Below, piece after piece: positions 56,070 through 64,000 of a stretch of DNA of 64,000 nucleotides (its first letter is position 1; every line of letters begins with the position of its first letter). Under the pieces are notes generated by a model that had not been told where the DNA came from, did not search any database, and worked only from the letters and a program-made list of their open reading frames with translations. Source of the DNA: Helcococcus kunzii ATCC 51366 (lineage in GTDB: Bacteria; Bacillota; Clostridia; Tissierellales; Peptoniphilaceae); NCBI RefSeq assembly GCF_000245755.1, contig NZ_JH601088.1, positions 869,335 to 933,334 of the forward strand, written 5' to 3'. Made by a program: the position numbers and the translations under genes.

Positions 56070-58225
56070 CTTCTCTCCCTATAAACATTTAATGTACCAT
56101 CTACTTTACGTATTGCAGAAAGGATTCGTTTAACATCCTCTGCAGATTTTACCATTAAGCTTAAATTGATTGTAATTGTAGCATTATCATTCATTTTTGA
56201 ATTTATACTAGCAATATCAAATCCTTCTTTTGATAAAACTTTAGTTAAATCAGCTAAATAACCTGTCTTGTCCATAATAACCAATACAATACTTACTGGA
56301 TATTGTGAATCATCGTTTTTATTCCATTTTACTTCTATCAGTCTTTCTTTATTTTGTAGATTTAATATATTTTTACAATTACTTCTATGAATGGTTACGC
56401 CATGACCATTAGTTATATATCCAATTACCTTATCCCCGGGCACTGGATTACAACATTTCGCAAATTTACAGTCAAGATTAGTAATATCATCTATAACAAT
56501 TCCATCATTAATATTTTTATTAAGTGAAACATTATCTTTAGATGTATTTACAATATTTTCATCTTTTTCTTCAATTTTATAGACTTTTTCATAATTTGTA
56601 ATTAATCTTTTAACTACAGTTTCTACATTTAAAGCACCATTACCTATTGCGCTATAAAGGCTATCAATATTTGGGTTATTATTTAATCTTTCAGCTATTG
56701 AAGATAACCAATCTTTTTTAAGAAGATCAGAACTCTCATAATCTCTCTTCTTAACTTCTTTTTCAAGCATTTCTTTACCTAATTCTAAATCAATATCTCT
56801 AGTCTTTTTCTTAAAGAATGCTTTTATTTTATTTTTTGCATGAGATGTAACAACATAATCAAGCCAATCAAGATTTGGTCCAATTGAATTCTTTGAAGTT
56901 AAAACAGTTACTATATCGCCTGTCTTTAACTTATAATCTAGTGGTTGAATTTTACCGTTTACTTTTGCACCTACACATTTATCACCAACTTCTGAATGGA
57001 CTCTATAAGCAAAATCAATTGGTGTGGCACCTTTTTTCAAATCAATTACATCACCTTTTGGAGTAAATACATAAACTTCATCATTGAAAAGGTCACCCTT
57101 AAAACCATCCATAAACTCATATGCACCGGTGTCTTTACCCCAATCAATCAATTGACGAATCCAATTTAATCTATTATCTAAATTAGAAACTTTCTTTTTG
57201 CCCTCTTTATATTGCCAATGAGATGCAATACCAAATTCTGCATTTTTGTGCATTTCTTCTGTTCTAATTTGAACTTCAAAAATTTGTCCCTTTTCTCCAA
57301 TTACTGTTGTATGCAATGATTGATAGAAATTTGGCTTAGGCATCGCAATATAATCTTTAAATCTACCAGGAATTGGTTTCCAAAGATTGTGAACTATACC
57401 AAGTACCGCATAACATTGATTAATATCTTTTACAATAACTCTTATAGCAATTAAATCAAATATATTATCAATACTTGTATCTTGCTTTTTCATCTTATTA
57501 TAAATACTATAAATCCCTTTTGGACGGCCAGTCATTGTAAATTTTATATCTATTTTTTTTAATTCATCGCTTAACTTTTGCATTAATTTTTCAATTATTT
57601 TTTCTCTTTCAGATCTTTTTTGATCAATCTGTTGAGCAACTGAATAATATGAAATAGGATCGATATATCTTAAACATAAATCTTCAAGCTCCCATTTAAT
57701 ACTGTTAATACCAAGTCTATGAGCTAGAGGTACGTAAATTTCAAGTGTTTCATTAGCAGTTGAAATTTGTTTATCCCTATCTTTGTATTCTAATGTTCTC
57801 ATATTGTGAAGTCTATCGGCTAGTTTAATAATTATAACTCTTATGTCATTAGCCATAGCAAGCACCATTTTACGGATACTTTCTATTTGAGTTTCTTCTT
57901 TTGTCTTATACTTAAGATTCTTTAATTTCGTAACGCCATCAACAAGTGCAGTTATTTCATCTCCAAATTCTTGAGCCATTTCTTCACGTGTAAAATCAGT
58001 ATCTTCTAAAACATCATGCATTAAACCTGCACAAATTGTTTCATCATCCAATTCTAGAGTAGATAAAATAATTGAAACTTCAACAGGATGAACGATATAT
58101 TCCTCTCCAGAATTACGCACTTGTCCCTTGTGCTTTTCCTTCGCCAAATTATACGCCTTTGTAATTAGCTCTATATTTGGATTCTTATTATATTTTTTTA
58201 TTGATTCAATTATTCTATCTAACAT
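56066..58225 (-). CDS. relA: Bifunctional (p)ppGpp synthetase/hydrolase
   Basis: Makes and degrades the stringent-response alarmone. 719 residues: HD hydrolase domain (about 25-180; HPVEVSIILSTLELD, HDVLEDTD, LADRLHNMRTL), synthetase domain (about 230-350; GRPKGIYSIYNKMK, RVIVKDINQCY), TGS (about 385-450; VFTPKGDVIDLKKGATPIDFAY), zinc-finger-like CKFAKCCNPVPGD, and a C-terminal ACT domain. The hydrolase motifs look intact, so a Rel rather than RelA-only protein. Starts 1 base after recJ. Confidence 0.96.
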   Translation of the reverse strand: MLDRIIESIKKYNKNPNIELITKAYNLAKEKHKGQVRNSGEEYIVHPVEVSIILSTLELDDETICAGLMHDVLEDTDFTREEMAQEFGDEITALVDGVTKLKNLKYKTKEETQIESIRKMVLAMANDIRVIIIKLADRLHNMRTLEYKDRDKQISTANETLEIYVPLAHRLGINSIKWELEDLCLRYIDPISYYSVAQQIDQKRSEREKIIEKLMQKLSDELKKIDIKFTMTGRPKGIYSIYNKMKKQDTSIDNIFDLIAIRVIVKDINQCYAVLGIVHNLWKPIPGRFKDYIAMPKPNFYQSLHTTVIGEKGQIFEVQIRTEEMHKNAEFGIASHWQYKEGKKKVSNLDNRLNWIRQLIDWGKDTGAYEFMDGFKGDLFNDEVYVFTPKGDVIDLKKGATPIDFAYRVHSEVGDKCVGAKVNGKIQPLDYKLKTGDIVTVLTSKNSIGPNLDWLDYVVTSHAKNKIKAFFKKKTRDIDLELGKEMLEKEVKKRDYESSDLLKKDWLSSIAERLNNNPNIDSLYSAIGNGALNVETVVKRLITNYEKVYKIEEKDENIVNTSKDNVSLNKNINDGIVIDDITNLDCKFAKCCNPVPGDKVIGYITNGHGVTIHRSNCKNILNLQNKERLIEVKWNKNDDSQYPVSIVLVIMDKTGYLADLTKVLSKEGFDIASINSKMNDNATITINLSLMVKSAEDVKRILSAIRKVDGTLNVYRERS

Positions 58226-58226
58226 T

Positions 58227-59969
58227 TTACCTCATACTTATTATATTTAATTGTATATTACTATATCCATTATATGTATTGATATCTAATTTATAGACTA
58301 TATCAACATTTTGTCCAACTAAATCTTTTATATCAATAATATTTTTACTTTCATTAATATTTTTTTGAATGTATACTATATCAAAACTTATAGCCTGTAA
58401 GCTAACACCATTTTGTTCAAAATAAAATCTTAAAACATTTTTATTTTTTCCTATGATATCAACGGATTTTACATTTACCTTTTTTGATGCAAATATAGGT
58501 TCACTAAATCCAAATCCATATGGTTTTAACTCGTTTATTTGATTAATCAATCTAATCGTTATTTTTCTAAAATCTAATGGATAATCAATATCAATTTTCT
58601 TTGCAAAATCTTCTTCCCTTAACTCACTTCTATCATTTATTTCTTTTATAAAATATCCCAAATCTTTTTTATAAAGACTAAGACCGCAAGCCATAGCATG
58701 TCCACCAAAAGAAACAAATTGATCTCTATACACATTTAAGTTTTCAAATATATTATATGCAGAAATACTTCTTCCAGATCCTTTAACTATCCCTACTTCA
58801 TTTGAATCTGTAAGAATGATTGTCGGCCTATTAAATAAATCTTTAATCCTACCAGCAACCAATCCACATATACTTTCGTGTATAGAATTTTCATATAGAA
58901 TTATTATATCATTTTCATGTATTTTTTCATATTGTATCCTATTTACCGCAGTAGCTACAGAATCATTCGTCATCGTTTTTCTTTCATTATTTAATTCAAC
59001 AAGAGTTCTAGCATATTCTCTTACAGTTGTTAAATCATTTTCTAAAAATAATTCTACTCCAAGCTTCGCAGTATATATCCTACCACTTGCATTGATTGTA
59101 GGACCAATTAAAAATCCAATAGCATATATGTTAACTTCTTTTTCCCAATTTAGTTCTTGAAGTAATATTTTTAAGCCAATATTAGGATTGTTATTTATTC
59201 TATTAATACCCTCTATGACAATTATTCTATTTTCGTCTACCAATTTCATCATATCACAAACTGTACCTAAAGCTGCGTATTGTAATAAATCATACACTTC
59301 CTTAATAGACTTACCTATTTTACTGCCATAAAGCAAATAAACTGCTTCAATAAATTTATACGCTACCACTGCTCCACAAATTCCACTAAAAGGATAATCA
59401 TCATCCATTCTATGTGGGTTAATAACCGCATCTGCTACAGGCAAAATATCTTTTCCGTCTTTTCTAACAATTTCGTGGTGATCCGTTACTATAACAGTAA
59501 TGCCTTTTTTTTTAGCATATTTGATTGATTCAAACGCAGCAATACCATTATCACAGGTTATTATCAAATCTATACCATCTTCTATACAATCATCTACAAT
59601 AGATTTATTTAAACCATATCCATCCTCAATTCTATCCGGAATGGCATATGAAATTTTATCATAGAAATTTGTAAGACCTTTGTAAAGTATCACGGTAGCA
59701 GCTACTCCATCTTGATCATAATCGCCTACAATTCTTATTTTCCCATTATTCATCATTATATTAAATAATATATCCACTGCTTTTTTCATATCTTGCATTA
59801 AAAGTGGATTATGCAAATTTTCTATTTTCGGATTATAAATTGTTTCAATCGAATAATCATCAACTATATTTCTATTAGCAAGAATAATTTTTTGCATGCT
59901 TGTTAAATTCGTATTATCCTTTATTAAATTAAAATTTTCAAACTTATTTAATATATACCAGTTTTCCAT
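58227..59969 (-). CDS. recJ: Single-stranded-DNA exonuclease RecJ
   Basis: 5'-to-3' exonuclease of recombination and repair. 580 residues with DHH motifs: VGDYDQDGVAA (about 80), TCDNGIAA (about 138), VTDHHEIV (about 160), PHRMDDDYPFSGICG, and the DHHA1 region SGRSISAYNIFENL, FGGHAMACGLSL. C-terminal OB-like region present. In relatives secD/secF usually lie between yajC and recJ; here only 60 bases with a terminator separate them. Confidence 0.95.
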   Translation of the reverse strand: MENWYILNKFENFNLIKDNTNLTSMQKIILANRNIVDDYSIETIYNPKIENLHNPLLMQDMKKAVDILFNIMMNNGKIRIVGDYDQDGVAATVILYKGLTNFYDKISYAIPDRIEDGYGLNKSIVDDCIEDGIDLIITCDNGIAAFESIKYAKKKGITVIVTDHHEIVRKDGKDILPVADAVINPHRMDDDYPFSGICGAVVAYKFIEAVYLLYGSKIGKSIKEVYDLLQYAALGTVCDMMKLVDENRIIVIEGINRINNNPNIGLKILLQELNWEKEVNIYAIGFLIGPTINASGRIYTAKLGVELFLENDLTTVREYARTLVELNNERKTMTNDSVATAVNRIQYEKIHENDIIILYENSIHESICGLVAGRIKDLFNRPTIILTDSNEVGIVKGSGRSISAYNIFENLNVYRDQFVSFGGHAMACGLSLYKKDLGYFIKEINDRSELREEDFAKKIDIDYPLDFRKITIRLINQINELKPYGFGFSEPIFASKKVNVKSVDIIGKNKNVLRFYFEQNGVSLQAISFDIVYIQKNINESKNIIDIKDLVGQNVDIVYKLDINTYNGYSNIQLNIISMR

Positions 59970-59990
59970 TTCCCCTCATTTTTTTATAAA

Positions 59991-60019
59991 AAAATGAAAA
60001 GTCATAAACTTTTCATTTT
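59991..60019. terminator. Terminator between yajC and recJ
   Basis: AAAATGAAAAGT (59991-60002) and ACTTTTCATTTT (60008-60019) are perfect 12-base complements with a 5-base loop. On the - strand a run of T follows, ending the ruvAB-queA-tgt-yajC transcript. recJ begins only about 20 bases later, so it needs read-through or a promoter overlapping this stem. Confidence 0.8.
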
Positions 60020-60029
60020 AATAACTATT

Positions 60030-60641
60030 TTATCTTGGATCTACTAAAATTTCTCTCTTACCATATTCGTCTTCAGCACTAACAATACCAAGTTCTTCTA
60101 ATTGACTTAAGATATTGTTAACTCTTTCTTCAGGTAATCTAAATTTATTTTGAATTGAGATACTTGCTGTATCATTTTCTACAACAATAAATTCAAAAAC
60201 ATCTTCTAATAATAAATCATAGTCTTTACCATCTTCTTTTAATTCATTTAATTTATTTATAAATCTTTCATCTTCACCATAGCTTAAATCACCAACAGGT
60301 GAATCTCCAAAGTTTGTAGTATTTGAAGAATATTCTCCACTATTATTTTCTATATGATTTATTGCGCCTTTTAAGAATTCTAATTGAGTATTATTTTTAC
60401 CTGTTTCCACAATAATTGTTTTATCGTTTAATTCAATTACCTTTCCTCTTAAACCAGATCTTGTAATAATGGTATCTCCAACTTTTAAGCTTTGCATAGT
60501 TTTTTGATACTCTTGTTGTTGTTTCTTTTGTGGTTTAATTATTAAAAAGTAAAACGCTAAACCTACTGCGGCAAACATAAATAAAGATGAATAAAGTGCT
60601 CCCGGATTTCCTGCTTGTGCTGCTAAAATTGTATTAAACAT
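60030..60641 (-). CDS. yajC: YajC preprotein translocase subunit with FtsK-gamma-like C-terminal domain
   Basis: 203 residues, about twice the usual YajC length. Residues 17-36 form the single membrane helix, followed by IIKPQKKQQQEYQKTM and the YajC core (about 40-97; LKVGDTIITRSGLRGKV). After a Ser/Asn-rich linker, residues about 140-203 (FEFIVVENDTASISIQNKF, VNNILSQLEELGIVS) align with the gamma winged helix of FtsK in this same window (QFVVMENQASISAIQRRF, AGRIIDQMTRRGIVS). The basic DNA-reading residues of FtsK are largely replaced. Order ruvAB-queA-tgt-yajC is conserved. Confidence 0.88.
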   Translation of the reverse strand: MFNTILAAQAGNPGALYSSLFMFAAVGLAFYFLIIKPQKKQQQEYQKTMQSLKVGDTIITRSGLRGKVIELNDKTIIVETGKNNTQLEFLKGAINHIENNSGEYSSNTTNFGDSPVGDLSYGEDERFINKLNELKEDGKDYDLLLEDVFEFIVVENDTASISIQNKFRLPEERVNNILSQLEELGIVSAEDEYGKREILVDPR

Positions 60642-62795
<2,154 letters not shown>

Positions 62796-62799
<4 letters not shown>

Positions 62800-63800
62800 T
62801 TTTCTCCATATGGTATTCCAAAATGTTCATATGCCTTTTTAGTCAACATACGTCCTCTTGGAGTTCTATTTAAAAATCCAATTTGTAAAAGATATGGTTC
62901 GTACACATCTTCAATTGTAATTGATTCTTGACCAGTCGCTGCAGCAATAGTATCCAATCCAACAGGACCACCATTGAAATTTTCAGCTATAGTCTCAACT
63001 ATTTTTTTATCTAATTTATCAAGTCCCATTGAATCAACTTCAAGAAAATCCAATGCTTCTTTAGCTATTTCTAAGTCTATTTCTCCATCGCCTTTAATTT
63101 GAGCATAATCTCTAACTCTCTTTAAAAGTCTATTTGCAATTCTTGGAGTACCTCTTGATCTGCTCCCTATTTCAATAGCTGCTTCTTTCTCAATTGCAAC
63201 TTCTAAAATATCGCTTGATCTCTCAATAATATGAGCTAATTGATTATTATCATAAAGATCTAATTCAAGTTGTACACCAAATCTATCCCTCAATGGTGAA
63301 GATATCATACCAGCTTTAGTTGTCGCACCAATTAATGTAAATCTTTCAAGATCTATTCTTAAAGATTGCGCTGAAGGTCCCTTACCTACAATAATATCTA
63401 AAGCAAAATCTTCCATTGCAGAGTATAACACTTCTTCAACAGTCTTGTTAATTCTATGAATTTCATCTATAAACAAGACATCAAAATTATCTAAATTAGT
63501 TAATATGCTCGCTAAATCTCCCGGTCTTGTTATCGCAGGACCAGATGTAATCTTTACTTTTACACCTAATTCATTACCAATTATATTGGATAATGTCGTT
63601 TTTCCAAGTCCTGGAGGTCCTTGTAAAAGCACGTGATCTAATGAATCATTTCTCTTTTTTGCAGCTTCTATAAATACATTTAGCTTTTCTTTAACCTTAT
63701 CTTGCCCAATATATTCATTTAACCATCTCGGCCTTAAAGTATATTCATTTGTCTTTTCATCGTTAATTGTACTTGAACCAACAATTCTATTTTCTGACAT
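62796..63800 (-). CDS. ruvB: Holliday junction helicase subunit RuvB
   Basis: AAA+ motor driving branch migration with RuvA. 334 residues: N-terminal [19 protein letters not shown], Walker [12 protein letters not shown] (about 61), Walker [11 protein letters not shown] (about 109), [18 protein letters not shown], and the C-terminal winged helix ([21 protein letters not shown]). One base separates its start from the ruvA stop. No LexA box is visible in the part seen. Confidence 0.97.
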
Positions 63801-63801
63801 A

Positions 63802-64000
63802 CTATATCCTCTTCAATGCTTGTTTAATTATCTCTGATAATGAAAGATTTGAAAAATCAACTTCTTTTAATGCATTTACCGCATCTTGTCTTGTATATCC
63901 AAGATTCATAAGTGCATCAACAGCTATATCATAATCTTCATTTTTAGTATTATCAACCTCAAAATCATTGTCAGGTGATACGATACTATCTATATCTATT
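63802..64000 (-). CDS. ruvA: Holliday junction helicase subunit RuvA, C-terminal part (runs off the window)
   Basis: The stop is at 63802-63804; the gene continues beyond the right end. The visible 65 codons encode an acidic flexible linker ([18 protein letters not shown]) and domain III ([32 protein letters not shown]), the helical UBA-like domain that contacts RuvB. Directly upstream of ruvB, as expected. Confidence 0.93.
   Translation of the reverse strand, partial: IDIDSIVSPDNDFEVDNTKNEDYDIAVDALMNLGYTRQDAVNALKEVDFSNLSLSEIIKQALKRI

Overview
The window is an AT-rich, gene-dense chromosomal segment of a Gram-positive, Firmicutes-type anaerobe. Gene content and order (pnp, ftsK-pgsA-recA-rny; ruvAB-queA-tgt-yajC-recJ-relA-dtd; scpAB, recN-argR-ispA-xseBA-nusB-efp; cmk-plsC-rpsA), strong AGGAGG ribosome sites and very low GC suggest the Tissierellia/Peptoniphilaceae (Parvimonas/Finegoldia-like). 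The genus is inferred from style only. No rRNA, tRNA or CRISPR array was recognised.

Layout. 1-17.2 kb is read on the + strand. pnp is followed by an accessory block (2.2-10.1 kb) with an ABC exporter, an XRE regulator, a decayed group II-type reverse transcriptase scrap, a small membrane protein and a large cell-wall hydrolase-like protein. Then come ftsK, pgsA, recA and rny, and a MATE exporter. 17.3-20.0 kb (- strand) is a broken mevalonate locus: an mvaE-like thiolase/HMG-CoA reductase with its middle deleted, and a frameshifted mvaS. 20.9-24.9 kb holds a DUF368/PopT polyprenyl-phosphate transporter, an XerC/D-type recombinase, and the divergent SOS pair lexA/yneA with three LexA boxes between them, then a lipid kinase. 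25.2-46.2 kb is one long - strand housekeeping run: miaA-mutL-mutS, a DMT exporter, an rpsA-like S1 protein, plsC-cmk, rluB-scpB-scpA, M50 protease, Nudix, recN-argR-ispA-xseB-xseA-nusB-efp, comM-like, rluD-type, ung, lspA. 46.2-47.3 kb is a striking gene-free interval. 47.3-64 kb continues on the - strand: sepF, an HlyD-like protein, gpsA-plsY-der, glyA, aspS, an MBL hydrolase, dtd, relA, recJ, yajC, tgt, queA, ruvB and the end of ruvA.

Most unusual points. (1) 46274-46630 carries seven successive hairpins built from TTTCCTGATTA / TAATCAGGAAA arms with different loops. Three ACATGT-cored hairpins and a GC-richer, self-complementary segment with degenerate ~105 bp tandem repeats follow. (2) recA has no ATG/GTG/TTG in frame before its conserved N-terminus and appears to start at ATT behind a perfect AGGAGG. 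(3) YajC carries a C-terminal extension resembling the FtsK gamma winged helix. (4) The mevalonate entry genes are broken, while dxs and ispH are absent from the places where relatives usually keep them, although ispA and popT remain. (5) Two start codons, those of the XRE regulator and the lipid kinase, lie at the edge of perfect inverted repeats that enclose their ribosome sites. (6) The ABC transporter Walker A motif and the MutL endonuclease motifs lack key residues. (7) Short palindromic elements that also act as terminators recur through the window.
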